DNA of 64,000 bases from positions 1 to 64,000 of the forward strand of contig NZ_VJVZ01000001.1 in assembly GCF_007097145.1 (NCBI RefSeq), read 5' to 3'. The notes beneath the pieces were generated by a model that was given only the letters and a program-made list of their open reading frames with translations, was not told the DNA's origin and ran no database searches. Position 1 is the first letter of the stretch, and each line of letters begins with the position of its first letter. Below, piece after piece: positions 9,542 to 19,100 of the stretch. The translations under genes were made by a program, and so were the position numbers. Origin of the DNA: Flavobacterium zepuense (GTDB lineage Bacteria; Bacteroidota; Bacteroidia; Flavobacteriales; Flavobacteriaceae).

Positions 9542-10471
9542 ATGAAAAAAATACTACTGCTACCGATGCTACTGCTTTTGGTTTTCTCGTGTGAGGAGAT
9601 CTTATTGGAGGACGATATTACGGATGAAACTGTAAATTTGGTTGCTCCGGTAGATGATGCCGAATTTTATTCTACCGGCATAACATTTACGTGGGACCCT
9701 ATAGAGAACGGCACCCAATACAGGATACAAATTGCAAGGCCCAATTTTACTGCCCCATTACAAATTATTACCGACAATGTTGTCGATACCACCTCGTTCA
9801 CAACCCAGTTAAATGTCGGTGATTATGAGTGGCGTGTTAAGGCAGTAAACAGCGGGTACGAAACTGCTTATTCCACCAGGTCATTAAAGGTGTTGAGCAA
9901 TGAAGATTTCCAGAATAATTCGGTAACACTATCATTGCCTGCAAATAACGCAATTACAAATGTTGCCTCACAAAATCTTGTTTGGCAGCAGGTAATTGGC
10001 GCTACTGGCTACCATATACAGATAGTAAATACCCAATCTAACACTTCGGTATTAGAACAGGATACTAATGGTACTACGTTTACTTATTTATTTCCCGAAG
10101 GGAGCTACCAGTGGAAAGTAAGGGCCGGCAATGGTGACCAAAACACATTATACTCATCGCGCACTATTTTAGTAGACCATACTGCCCCCAACACGCCCCA
10201 GCTAACTTTACCGGCTAACCTAACCAATACCTCAAATAACGATGTAACTTTTCAATGGAACAGGGTTGCTATTGCCGGAAGCGTCGAAAAAGACAGTATT
10301 TATATTTATAATAACAACACCCTTACTGACCTTGAATATAAAAACGAACAAACCAGCCCTTACAACACGGCCACGCTGGGAGATGGTGCCTATTTTTGGT
10401 TTGTTAAAGCGTTTGATGCGGCCGGAAATGTAAGCCAGCAAAGCAGTGTGTTTAGCTTTACGCTTAATTAA
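9542..10471 (+). CDS. Lipoprotein with three fibronectin type III-like repeats
   Basis: A 309-residue protein with a lipoprotein signal (LLLLVFSCEE). The mature part is built of three repeats of about 90 residues, each beginning with a L/V-x-P-A/V-x(2)-A pattern and ending in a W-R/K-V-K/R-A stretch (YEWRVKAVN, YQWKVRAGN, YFWFVKAFD). This is typical of fibronectin type III domains of Bacteroidota surface proteins. It is probably exposed at the outer membrane and may bind a carbohydrate or a protein partner. It lies six bases after the previous lipoprotein gene and four before the next gene, so it is co-transcribed with the machine. Confidence 0.7.
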   Translation: MKKILLLPMLLLLVFSCEEILLEDDITDETVNLVAPVDDAEFYSTGITFTWDPIENGTQYRIQIARPNFTAPLQIITDNVVDTTSFTTQLNVGDYEWRVKAVNSGYETAYSTRSLKVLSNEDFQNNSVTLSLPANNAITNVASQNLVWQQVIGATGYHIQIVNTQSNTSVLEQDTNGTTFTYLFPEGSYQWKVRAGNGDQNTLYSSRTILVDHTAPNTPQLTLPANLTNTSNNDVTFQWNRVAIAGSVEKDSIYIYNNNTLTDLEYKNEQTSPYNTATLGDGAYFWFVKAFDAAGNVSQQSSVFSFTLN

Positions 10472-10474
10472 AAG

Positions 10475-10951
10475 ATGAAAAATAAAAGAAATACCTACAT
10501 ACTATTATCGGCGGTGCTCCTTATATGGGGTTTGCTGGTATACCAGTTTTTTTCTTTTACATCAGGCGAAGCCGTCCAGGAAGCCATAACTACAAATTTA
10601 AAGGTTACGCCATTAGCTGTAAAAGAAAGGGATAGTATCGCTATTAATGTAAATTATCGCGATCCTTTTTTGGGCAAAGCCTATTTGCCGATAGATCCTA
10701 ATATGAGAACAGCTGGTACTAAGAAAAAAGCAATGCCCAAAGAGACAGTTAACTGGCCATCTGTGGTTTACAAGGGTATCGTGTCTGATAGTAAAGATAA
10801 AAAAAAGGTGTTCATGGTTATTATTAACGGGCAAACGTATCTGATGCGCCAGAAAGATACTGAACAGCAAATTATCCTAAAAAATGGTAACCGGGAATAC
10901 ATAGATGTATTATACAAGGGGAACACGAATAAAATACTAATACAGCAATAA
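10475..10951 (+). CDS. PilP/GspC-like periplasmic connector
   Basis: A 158-residue protein with an N-terminal transmembrane anchor (YILLSAVLLIWGLLVYQFF). The periplasmic part carries NYRDPFLGK, the RDPF motif found in PilP and related HR domains of GspC, followed by a small beta-rich domain (VVYKGIVSDSKDKKKVFMVIINGQTYLM). PilP and GspC bridge the inner-membrane platform to the N-domains of the secretin. This gene supplies the role otherwise missing from the operon. The call is supported by topology and the RDPF motif, but sequence identity in the family is low. Confidence 0.6.
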   Translation: MKNKRNTYILLSAVLLIWGLLVYQFFSFTSGEAVQEAITTNLKVTPLAVKERDSIAINVNYRDPFLGKAYLPIDPNMRTAGTKKKAMPKETVNWPSVVYKGIVSDSKDKKKVFMVIINGQTYLMRQKDTEQQIILKNGNREYIDVLYKGNTNKILIQQ

Positions 10952-10952
10952 G

Positions 10953-12239
10953 TTGAAGATTAACTGGCAACATAAGTTACGCTCTGGGGCTTTACAATTT
11001 ACTGTTTTTATATCGGTAGTTATTGCTTTGGTCCTTGCCGGTGCCTTATTGCTTGCCTACACACACCGCTTTTTTTTGGAACAATCTAAAGCTATTGTAA
11101 ATAATATCCAGTTAGCTGATACTGGTATAGCGGCACTCCTTGATCAGCAAAAAATAGGGCCAGACACGATTTTGTTAAGCATTCCTGATGTCCCTGAAAA
11201 TCAAAAAGTGACAACCCATCTTTCGCATTGGGGACTTTTTGAAAAAGCATTTGTAGAGGCTAAGCAAGGGAACAAAATATTTATAAAATGTTGTTTAATG
11301 GGCTGTAGTATGACTACAGAAAACCGGCCAGCGTTATACCTTAGAGAAACGTTTAAACCACTTGCTGTTGTTGGCGCTACACATATTGACGGTACTGCCT
11401 ATCTGCCCGAGCAGGGCATCACTACGGGCAGTCTTGCCGGACATAGCTATTACGGCAGCGAGTTGATCTTTGGCGTGGTAAAAAAAAGCACTGATAGTTT
11501 ACCTAAATTGAAATACGACTATAAGGCAGAACTTAACTATTACCTCAAAGAATTTATGCCGGTAGCAGATAAAGATTTTATTCCGGTGCACTCAAAGGTT
11601 AATCTAACAAATTCCTTTAAAGATCCTGTGAAAGGGTATGTTTCGGAAGGCCCCATTGTATTAGCAAATGTTACTCTAACCGGGAATATTGTAATACGGT
11701 CGGCCCAAAAAATAACGATACGAAAGACAGCGCTACTAAAAGATATAATTATAAGTGCCCCTGTAATTATAATTGAAGATGGCGTTGATGGCAATTTTCA
11801 GGCAATAGCATCCGAAACTATAAAAGTGGGCAAAAATTGTCAACTACAGTATCCTTCGGCACTTGTTTTGTCCTACGATGGCGTTCAAACCGGTGATGGA
11901 AATGAACTGTTCAATAATAAAATAGCTGTAGATTCCGGTTCAACTGTTCGTGGATCGGTGTGTTATCTGGGCACTCTTACCGACTCCAATTTTAAGGTCA
12001 ATATCTACATAAGCAATGACACGGCAATTAAAGGAGATATTTATTGCCAAGGCAATTTGGAGCTTAGGGGTAAAGTAGAAGGGACAGTTTATACTAATCA
12101 ATTTATTACTAATGAGGGTGGTACAATATATGTAAACCATTTATATGATGCCGCTATAACAAGCAAAGACCTACCCGAGAATTTTGGCGGTATTTTGTTG
12201 GCGAACCAAACTAAATCGGTCATGAAATGGCTTTATTAA
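10953..12239 (+). CDS. Membrane protein with bactofilin-like beta-solenoid, TTG start
   Basis: A 428-residue protein with a TTG start one base after the previous stop codon. No ATG lies near the N-terminus, and the TTG is followed immediately by a plausible basic leader (KINWQHKLRSG) and a membrane segment (FTVFISVVIALVLAGALLLAY). Positions of about 220-410 show short repeated strands such as GNIVIRSAQKITI, IIISAPVIII, GNLELRGKVEGTVYTNQF, the pattern of a right-handed bactofilin or polymer-forming solenoid. The N-terminal segment resembles a pseudopilin-like anchor without a clear cleavage motif, which recalls the position of GspK. The combination is unusual. It overlaps the next pseudopilin gene by 13 bases. 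Confidence 0.6.
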   Translation: MKINWQHKLRSGALQFTVFISVVIALVLAGALLLAYTHRFFLEQSKAIVNNIQLADTGIAALLDQQKIGPDTILLSIPDVPENQKVTTHLSHWGLFEKAFVEAKQGNKIFIKCCLMGCSMTTENRPALYLRETFKPLAVVGATHIDGTAYLPEQGITTGSLAGHSYYGSELIFGVVKKSTDSLPKLKYDYKAELNYYLKEFMPVADKDFIPVHSKVNLTNSFKDPVKGYVSEGPIVLANVTLTGNIVIRSAQKITIRKTALLKDIIISAPVIIIEDGVDGNFQAIASETIKVGKNCQLQYPSALVLSYDGVQTGDGNELFNNKIAVDSGSTVRGSVCYLGTLTDSNFKVNIYISNDTAIKGDIYCQGNLELRGKVEGTVYTNQFITNEGGTIYVNHLYDAAITSKDLPENFGGILLANQTKSVMKWLY

Positions 12240-12568
12240 CAAAATTAAGATCGGCAACTTTAATTGAGGCCCTTGTGGCTACAGTGCTTATTGTTGTAGT
12301 TTTTATTGTAGCCAGTTTGGTACTTAACAACCTGCTATTTAACTCCTTTTCCCGTAACACACATGCTATAAAGAACAGGCTTTTCGAATTGGAATACAGT
12401 GCGCAACACAATACCATACAATTACCCTATTCTGAAGAGTTCAAAAACTGGCATGTTGAACTGATAAAACAAGAGCAACAGGGGAAACAATGGTTAAAAA
12501 TTATGGCGGTAAACAATGCAAATAACAAAGAAATAATAAGAAATCAGTTATGCACACTGCAAAAGTAA
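12227..12568 (+). CDS. Minor pseudopilin, GspI/J-like
   Basis: A 113-residue protein with a basic leader and SATLIEALVATVLIVVVFIVA, a class III pilin-type signal with the mature Glu conserved. The expected Gly/Phe cleavage pair is replaced by residues around Ser-Ala. The globular part is very short, which fits a tip pseudopilin. The gene overlaps both neighbours (13 and 19 bases), indicating tight co-translation in the machine operon. Confidence 0.65.
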   Translation: MALLTKLRSATLIEALVATVLIVVVFIVASLVLNNLLFNSFSRNTHAIKNRLFELEYSAQHNTIQLPYSEEFKNWHVELIKQEQQGKQWLKIMAVNNANNKEIIRNQLCTLQK

Positions 12569-13017
12569 AATCATTTACACTCTCTGAAATGCTGGTGGTA
12601 ATGATCATTACTGCCATTGTGGTAGGTATGGCCTTTAGTGTTCTTAGCCTGGTACAAAAGCAGGTATATATCATCAAAAGGAATTTTGATAAAACAACAG
12701 AATTATCATTGCTGGAGCAAAGGCTTTGGCAGGACTTTAACTCGCATAACACCCTTGATTATCACGATCGAAAACTAGTTGCCCTGTCGAATACTGACAC
12801 AGTAACCTATTCTTTTTCAGAAAATTTTGTGTTGCGAAACATGGATACAATATATGGCAATTTACAAATAGAAAAGCTGTTATTTAATGGGCGTGAAGTA
12901 AAATCAGGATATATTGATGCAATTGGTATATCAGCAGAGGCGGAAATACCGGGTTATTCTTTTTTTGTTTTTTCCACTCCCGATGCAACCCTAAACATGA
13001 ATAAGGATGGCTTTTAA
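12550..13017 (+). CDS. Minor pseudopilin with type IV signal, GspJ/H-like
   Basis: A 155-residue protein starting MHTAKVKSFTLSEMLVVMI, a standard FTLxE prepilin motif followed by a hydrophobic helix (IITAIVVGMAFSVLSLV). As in the other pilins of the operon, the residue before Phe is Ser rather than Gly. The globular part of about 115 residues has strand-like segments and no motif I can assign. It overlaps the previous gene by 19 bases and gspF by 11 bases. Confidence 0.75.
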   Translation: MHTAKVKSFTLSEMLVVMIITAIVVGMAFSVLSLVQKQVYIIKRNFDKTTELSLLEQRLWQDFNSHNTLDYHDRKLVALSNTDTVTYSFSENFVLRNMDTIYGNLQIEKLLFNGREVKSGYIDAIGISAEAEIPGYSFFVFSTPDATLNMNKDGF

Positions 13018-14140
13018 ATTAGACAATATTCCGGCAGCGAAAGTTAAAAATAATACCGGCAGCGAGATAGAGCGTTTACTCAAAAAAGAGATCACTCTTT
13101 TTGGCGGTGGGTTTAACAATAAAAAAAAACAGTCTTTTTATCTTGAATTAGGTGTGCTTTTAAAAGCAGGCATTACTATAAAAGAAGCCCTGACGCTTAT
13201 CGTAGATTCTTTTAAAAAGCAGGCCGATAAAGAATTGTTTGAAACCGTTTTACAACAGGTTGTAAACGGGAAGCCCTTTTCAGATGCATTGTTTGCTTCA
13301 AAACAATTTTCCGAGTATGAATACCACTCGTTAAAAATTGGTGAAGAGACAGGTACTACTGCGCGCGTATGCCGGGAGTTAGGAGTGTTTTTTGAACGCA
13401 AGAACGAGCAGCGTCGTATCGTGATCGCTGCCCTTACTTATCCCGGAATAGTATTTTCTACCGCAATTTTAGTTGTGTTCTTCATGCTTAGTTATGTTGT
13501 GCCGATGTTTGAAGGTATCTTTAAACAAAATCAGATGGAACTCCCGGCCCTTACCCGGATTATTATGAAGATGTCAGCACTTACCCAAACTTATGGGCTG
13601 GTGATCTTTATCGTTATTATCGGGTTATTTTTTGCCAGCCGTTTTTTAAAGGACAATCATACATATCGTAAAACCCTGCATTATTCAATGCTTAAGATAC
13701 CTGTTTTAGGCCCATTTACAGCAAAGGTTTACCTTGCACAGTTCACACAGGCAGTAACATTATTAACCTCGTCTAAAGTGCCTATCCTTAACAGTATCCA
13801 GATGGTACGGCAAATGATACAGTTCGTTCCTTTGCAGGATGACTTGCAAAAGGTGGAAGAAGATATTCTCAAAGGAAGTAGCCTTAGCGAGAGCCTGAAG
13901 CAAACCAGGCTCTTTGACCGAAGGATAATTTCACTAGTAAAAGTAGCCGAGGAAACCAACCAGACTGAATTTGTTTTTAACCAGCTTAACGAGCAATACA
14001 ATCAGGAAGTTATCCAACAATCCAAAGTAATGTCTACGGTTTTGGAACCTCTGATAATTTTATTTGTTGGCGGCATTGTAGCCGTTTTACTTATCGCGAT
14101 GTATTTACCTATGTTCCAATTGAGCAGTGCTATTGGGTAA
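13007..14140 (+). CDS. gspF: Type II secretion/type IV pilus inner-membrane platform protein GspF
   Basis: A 377-residue member of the GspF/PilC family. It has two homologous GspF domains, each with the typical G-E-x-T/S pattern (LKIGEETGTTARV and VKVAEETNQ), separated by two membrane helices (IVFSTAILVVFFMLSYVVPMF, YGLVIFIVIIGLFFASRF). A third helix closes the protein (LEPLIILFVGGIVAVLLIAMYLPMF, with the conserved EP). GspF lies at the centre of the inner-membrane platform above the ATPase. It is the last gene of the operon and faces the convergent repressor gene with only 12 bases between the stop codons. Confidence 0.93.
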   Translation: MAFKLDNIPAAKVKNNTGSEIERLLKKEITLFGGGFNNKKKQSFYLELGVLLKAGITIKEALTLIVDSFKKQADKELFETVLQQVVNGKPFSDALFASKQFSEYEYHSLKIGEETGTTARVCRELGVFFERKNEQRRIVIAALTYPGIVFSTAILVVFFMLSYVVPMFEGIFKQNQMELPALTRIIMKMSALTQTYGLVIFIVIIGLFFASRFLKDNHTYRKTLHYSMLKIPVLGPFTAKVYLAQFTQAVTLLTSSKVPILNSIQMVRQMIQFVPLQDDLQKVEEDILKGSSLSESLKQTRLFDRRIISLVKVAEETNQTEFVFNQLNEQYNQEVIQQSKVMSTVLEPLIILFVGGIVAVLLIAMYLPMFQLSSAIG

Positions 14141-14152
14141 ATACGAACTAAC

Positions 14153-14923
14153 CTAATCCTTTAGGGTTTCCCTGATCTCAGTAATACCTCTTTGCAGTTG
14201 TAAAAACATTTCCGTAATTGATTCAGGGCTGAGGTCATCAGGTGTGAATTCTTTTGTAGCAATGCTACAGGTATATTCCCAGATCTCTAATACTTCAGAG
14301 ATCCTGATCTCATACGGCTTATAAAACGAATTGTCGGATTGCAGGGTTAGTTTTTTTGCTCCGCTACGGATCAGCCTTTTGTAAACGATACCCTCACTTT
14401 TGGTAAGCAGCACATAGGTCTTACCATCCAGTACATCCCCTAAATTCTCAATATACCTGCCAACGATAAAGGAACCATCCTTGTGCGGCGGCATGGAATC
14501 GCCTTCTACCGGGAATGCCCTGAACTTGCCATTTTTCAAAAAAGGCAGGGTAAGGTGTTGCAGGCTCTCTATAAATTCCGGGTCACTATAGCTGCTTAAA
14601 TAACCGGCTTTAGCTTTATGGGGTATTACCTCGATAACATTATCACCATTGGAGTCTACAGTTATGGGTAGCAAAATTCGGTTGTCATCCAGCTTCAGCA
14701 ATTTTTCAAAATCGACCTTACGGACATCTACCGAGAGCAGCAGGTCAATGCTGCAATGGTAATATCGGGATAGTTTAAGCAACGCATCATGTGGGGCTTC
14801 ACTATACCCCAATTCATACTTGGCATAGTTGGAACGCGGAATGCCGGTGGCCTCTGCCACCTTATCCTGGGAGACTTTTTTCTCTGTACGCAAGAAACGA
14901 ATATTATCTGAAAATAAGGACAT
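14153..14923 (-). CDS. LexA-like XRE/S24-family repressor
   Basis: A 256-residue repressor with an N-terminal Cro/XRE helix-turn-helix (KVSQDKVAEATGIPRSNYAKYE) and a C-terminal S24 peptidase domain. The self-cleavage site is Ala106-Gly107 (KAKAGY), the catalytic Ser is S143 in VEGDSM, and the catalytic Lys is K182 in IVYKR. Such repressors cleave themselves when RecA is activated by DNA damage. It is divergent from the Y-family and DnaE-type polymerase genes, with two inverted-repeat operators in the shared 87-base gap. The protein therefore most likely represses itself and the mutagenesis polymerases. A phage-type CI repressor is a less likely alternative given the neighbours. Confidence 0.88.
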   Translation of the reverse strand: MSLFSDNIRFLRTEKKVSQDKVAEATGIPRSNYAKYELGYSEAPHDALLKLSRYYHCSIDLLLSVDVRKVDFEKLLKLDDNRILLPITVDSNGDNVIEVIPHKAKAGYLSSYSDPEFIESLQHLTLPFLKNGKFRAFPVEGDSMPPHKDGSFIVGRYIENLGDVLDGKTYVLLTKSEGIVYKRLIRSGAKKLTLQSDNSFYKPYEIRISEVLEIWEYTCSIATKEFTPDDLSPESITEMFLQLQRGITEIRETLKD

Positions 14924-14932
14924 AATAATTTT

Positions 14933-14947
14933 GTTCCGAATTAGAAC
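14933..14947. promoter_or_regulatory. Operator-like inverted repeat O1 for the LexA-like repressor
   Basis: The sequence GTTCCGAATTAGAAC has GTTC and GAAC half-sites separated by seven bases. It lies just downstream of the repressor gene's own -7 element, over the expected transcription start. A related copy lies 34 bases away. Autoregulation is inferred. Confidence 0.6.
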
Positions 14948-14949
14948 AG

Positions 14950-14957
14950 CAAATATA
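14950..14957 (-). promoter_or_regulatory. Bacteroidota-type -7 element of the repressor gene
   Basis: On the minus strand the bases read TATATTTG, a perfect match to TAnnTTTG. The element lies 27 bases before the repressor start codon and directly upstream of operator O1. Confidence 0.6.
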
Positions 14958-14966
14958 TAATTTTAT

Positions 14967-14981
14967 GTTCTGATACGGACT
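14967..14981. promoter_or_regulatory. Operator-like site O2 upstream of the polymerase cassette
   Basis: The sequence GTTCTGATACGGACT matches O1 at ten of fifteen positions, including GTTC, GA and GA of the half-sites. It touches the -7 element of the polymerase operon, so bound repressor would block that promoter. The assignment is by similarity to O1 and position. Confidence 0.5.
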
Positions 14982-14988
14982 AATTTTG
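14981..14988 (+). promoter_or_regulatory. Bacteroidota-type -7 element of the dinB-dnaE operon
   Basis: TAATTTTG is a perfect match to TAnnTTTG, 22 bases before the ATG of the Y-family polymerase gene and immediately after operator O2. Confidence 0.6.
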
Positions 14989-15010
14989 TCAGGTATTAAA
15001 TGAGGTGATC

Positions 15011-16162
15011 ATGGACAGGGCAATTGTACATATGGACTTGGATACATTCTTTGTATCCTGCGAGCGGCTAACCAACTCTAAATTAGAGGGTATTCCGCTC
15101 ATTATCGGCGGTGGCGACCGTGGTGTGGTTGCCTCATGTTCTTATGAAGCGCGCGTCTTTGGCGTACGCGCTGCGATGCCCATGAAGATGGCACTTCGTC
15201 TTTGCCCACAGGCAAAGGTCATCAAGGGAGACATGGAACTCTATTCAAAACTGTCCAATACCGTTACCCAGGTCATCGAAGAAAAAGCTCCCGTAATGGA
15301 AAAAGCGAGCATCGATGAACATTACCTTGACATTTCCGGTATCGACAGGTTTCATGGTTCGTACAAATGGACCAGCGAACTCGCGGCGTCCGTGACCAAA
15401 GAAACTGGCCTGCCGATAAGTTTTGCTTTATCCGTGAACAAAACCGTTTCAAAAATTGCAACCGGTGAGGGTAAGCCGAAAGGCAACCTGCAAATTTCTG
15501 AAAATATGGTGCGTCCGTTCCTAAACCCCTTATCCATCCGTAAGATCCCCATGGTGGGAGAGGTTACCTTCACCCTGCTCTCACGTATCGGCATCCGGAA
15601 TATTGAAACGCTTTCTGAAATGCCTGCCGAGGTCTTGCAACAGATGATCGGCAAGAACGGCGCGGAGTTATGGCGCAAAGCCAACGGCATTGACCTAAGC
15701 CCCGTAGAACCCTACAGGGAACGAAAATCATTATCGACCGACCAGACCTTCCATGAAGACACCACAGATATCATTTTCCTTAAAAGCATATTAGCAGGCA
15801 TGGTTGAAAAGCTCGCGTTTAAGCTGCGCTCTGAGCAGTGGCTGACGTCAACCGTGGTGGTGAGCATCAAATATTCCAACTTTGACACCGAGACAAAGCA
15901 ATGTAAGGTGCCTTATACCTCGGCAGACCATACTTTGGTGCGTGTGGTAAAAGAACTCTTTGACAGGTTGTACCAGCGCCGCATGACCCTGCGCAAGGTG
16001 GGCATCCAGTTTGGCGGGCTGGTACGCGGAACTTACCAGATCAACATATTCGAGGACACACAAGAAATGATGGCGCTTTACCAGGCGATGGACAAAATGA
16101 AAAAGCGCTTTGGTTTTGATGCAGTAGCCCGTGGTGCCGGCATTTTTTTAAAGAGTAAATAA
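15011..16162 (+). CDS. dinB: Y-family DNA polymerase IV (DinB-like)
   Basis: A translesion polymerase of about 383 residues. I use ATG at 15011; a GTG two codons upstream is in frame. The catalytic acidic residues are intact: HMDLDTFFVSCE near the N-terminus and SIDEHYLDIS near residue 100, followed by the VNKTVSKIATGEGKP motif of DinB. The active site distinguishes it from catalytically dead ImuB proteins. Little-finger sequences extend to the end, and no clear clamp-binding pentapeptide is seen. It is followed after one base by a DnaE-type polymerase, and the pair is controlled by the divergent LexA-like repressor. Together they form a damage-inducible mutagenesis cassette. Confidence 0.9.
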   Translation: MDRAIVHMDLDTFFVSCERLTNSKLEGIPLIIGGGDRGVVASCSYEARVFGVRAAMPMKMALRLCPQAKVIKGDMELYSKLSNTVTQVIEEKAPVMEKASIDEHYLDISGIDRFHGSYKWTSELAASVTKETGLPISFALSVNKTVSKIATGEGKPKGNLQISENMVRPFLNPLSIRKIPMVGEVTFTLLSRIGIRNIETLSEMPAEVLQQMIGKNGAELWRKANGIDLSPVEPYRERKSLSTDQTFHEDTTDIIFLKSILAGMVEKLAFKLRSEQWLTSTVVVSIKYSNFDTETKQCKVPYTSADHTLVRVVKELFDRLYQRRMTLRKVGIQFGGLVRGTYQINIFEDTQEMMALYQAMDKMKKRFGFDAVARGAGIFLKSK

Positions 16163-16163
16163 G

Positions 16164-19100
16164 ATGTACCTCAATTGCCATTCCTACCACAGCCTGCGTT
16201 ATGGCACCATTCCTTTGCAGGATCTGGTACAGCAGGCTGCTGCCTGCAAAGTTTCGGCAATGGCGCTTACCGATATCAATACGGTAACAGGTATCTATGA
16301 TTTTATTAAACTCTGTAAAGCGGCAGGCATTAAACCTCTTGTAGGTATGGAATTCCGCTGCAACCATGTAATGCGCTACATTGGCCTTGCCAAAAACCGC
16401 GAAGGGCTTGGTAAAATGAACCGCTTTCTGACCAGGCACAATTTCGATGATACCCCGCTGCCGCTAATTGCACCGGCTTTTGAAAATGTTATCGTAATCT
16501 ACCCACTGGATAATGCCCCGGCTGTTCTACAGGATTATGAGTACATCGGTATCAGGCCAGACGAATTGTTGCTATTGTTTCATGAAAAATGGACCAGCAG
16601 GCTTGATAAAATGGTGGCTTTGCAGCCGGTAACTGTTCGGGGCAAAGATGAATTTAACCTCCATAAAATACTTCGCGCCATTGACCTGAATATCCTGGGT
16701 TCAATGCTTAAGGAAAATGACTATTGCAATGCCTCTGAAATGATGATTCCACAGGAGGCATTACTGGAAAAATACAGCAACTATCCTTCGATCACTAATA
16801 ATACGCAAAACGTAATTGACCAATGCCATTTTGAATATGAATTTGGCATCCCGCGTAATAAGAAATACTACACCGAAAACCGGAAAACCGATATACAGCT
16901 TTTAACACGGCTGGCTGAGCAAGGAATGGTCAAAAAATATGGGGCTAACAATGCCGCTGCCAAAGCCCGTGTTGCCAGGGAATTGAAGGTTATTGATGAA
17001 CTTGAATTCAGTGGGTATTTCTTAATCACGTGGGATATTGTCCGATACAGCAATAGTATGGGCTTTATGCACGTAGGGCGTGGCAGTGGTGCAAACAGCA
17101 TAATCGCGTATTGTCTGGGCATAACTGCAATTTGCCCGTTGGAACTGGACCTGTATTTTGAGCGTTTTTTGAACCTGAACCGTAAAAGCCCGCCGGATTT
17201 CGATATTGACTGGAGCTGGAAAGAACGCGACATCATCCTGCAATATATTTTCGACCGCTATGGAGCCGACCATGTCGCTTTTTGCGGCACCAACGTCGAG
17301 TTTAAATACCGTTCCATATTCCGTGAAGTTGGTAAAGTGTTCGGGCTGCCCAAAGAGGAGCTCGATATGCTGGCGACCAAACCGATGGAAGCCCATGACA
17401 AAAACAAACGGGTGCAGCAAGTGCACAAGTACGGCAAAATGCTGGAAAAGTTCCCCAACCAGCGCAGCATGCACTCCTGTGGCATCATTATATCCGAAGA
17501 GCCCATTACTAACTTTACAACACTTGAAATGCCGCCAAAGGGCTTTCCTATTGTGCAGTTCGATATGCATGTGGCAGAAGATATTGGTTTTGAAAAGTTC
17601 GATATCCTGAGCCAGCGCGGCCTCGGCCATATTGATGAGGCGGTACGTATCATTGAAAAGAACCGTGGTGTAAAAGTTGATATCAGCGACACCAGCATTT
17701 GTATCGATGAAGCAAAATGCAATGAATACCTGAGCAAAGGATGGACGATTGGCAACTTTTATATTGAAAGCCCTGCCATGCGTGGGTTGCTGCGCAGGCT
17801 ATTGTGTAAATCTTACAGGATTCTGGTCGCCGCATCCTCCATTATCCGCCCCGGCGTGGCGCAAAGCGGGATGATGACCGAGTACATTTTTAGGCATAAC
17901 AACCCAGACAAGTTTGAATATTTCCACAAAGTATTTGAAGAGCAGCTCGGTGAAACCTATGGTATCATGGTTTACCAGGAAGATGTGATCAAGATCGCCC
18001 TGCATTACGGTGGGCTGCCTGCCGAAGACGGCGATATATTGCGAAGGGCGATGAGCGGAAAAGGCCGTTCGAAAGACGCGCTGCAAAAAGTAAAAGACCA
18101 TTTCTTTGAATGCTGTGCTGCGCAAGGCCACCCACTGGAGCTGAGCCAGGAGATCTACCGACAGATCGAATCCTTTGCCGGGTATTCGTTTTGTAAGGCG
18201 CATTCGGCTTCTTATGCCGTGGAGAGCTACCAGAGCCTGTACCTGAAAGTGTATTACCCTGTAGAGTTCATGGTCGCGGTCATCAACAACCAGGGTGGTT
18301 TTTACCGCACAGAGGTTTATGTACATGAGGCGAGGATGTCAGGGGCTGTCATCCATAATCCCTGCGTTAATAAAAGCGAGTATGAAGCTACGCTGTACGG
18401 CGTGGATGTCTATCTTGGGTTCATGCACCTTGACGGGCTTGAAAGCAAATTGGCAAGTGCCATTATCGAGGAACGACAGCGTAACGGTGATTACTTTTCA
18501 TTGGAAGATTTCATCAATCGTATGCCCATTGGCATTGAAAGCATCCAGACCCTCATTTTTATAGGCGCGTTCCGTTTTACCGGTAAAACAAAGAACCAGT
18601 TATTGGTTATTGCGCGCCTGATCCTTTCAAATTTCAAGCCTGAAGACCGCGCCCTAAAGCTGATCCAGGAACCGGTTAAAGAATACAAATTACCGGCATT
18701 AGAACGCTCTGCTTTCGAGGATGCCTTTGATGAGATCGAGCTGTTAGGCTTTCCAGTATCCTGCTCGCCTTTCGACCTCTTACAAACGCGCTCACGCGGG
18801 GATGTGATGGCAAAGGATCTGTTAAGCTTCCATAAAAAACAGGTACGCATGATCGCTTACCTTGTGTCCCGCAAGCACGTGCCGACCGTGCGCGGTGAGA
18901 TGTATTTTGGGACCTGGGTGGACGTAAATGGAGAATTCTTTGATACGGCCCACTTCAATAATGTACTGAAAGCATATCCTTTTCAAGGGCCCGGATGTTA
19001 CCTGCTTTTAGGGAACGTGGAGGTAGACTACCATTTTCCAACCATCACCATTACCAAAATGGCAAAGCTTCCCTTTATCCCTGATCCGCGTTATTCAAAT

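Noticed and set aside
15011..16162. Idea that the Y-family gene is ImuB
   Set aside because: ImuB lacks catalytic acidic residues, while this protein keeps the DLD and SIDE motifs, so it is an active DinB-type polymerase.
17022..17630. 202-codon frame opposite the DnaE-type gene
   Set aside because: It is antisense to the conserved polymerase palm region and mirrors its codon structure. Other antisense frames there are the same artefact.
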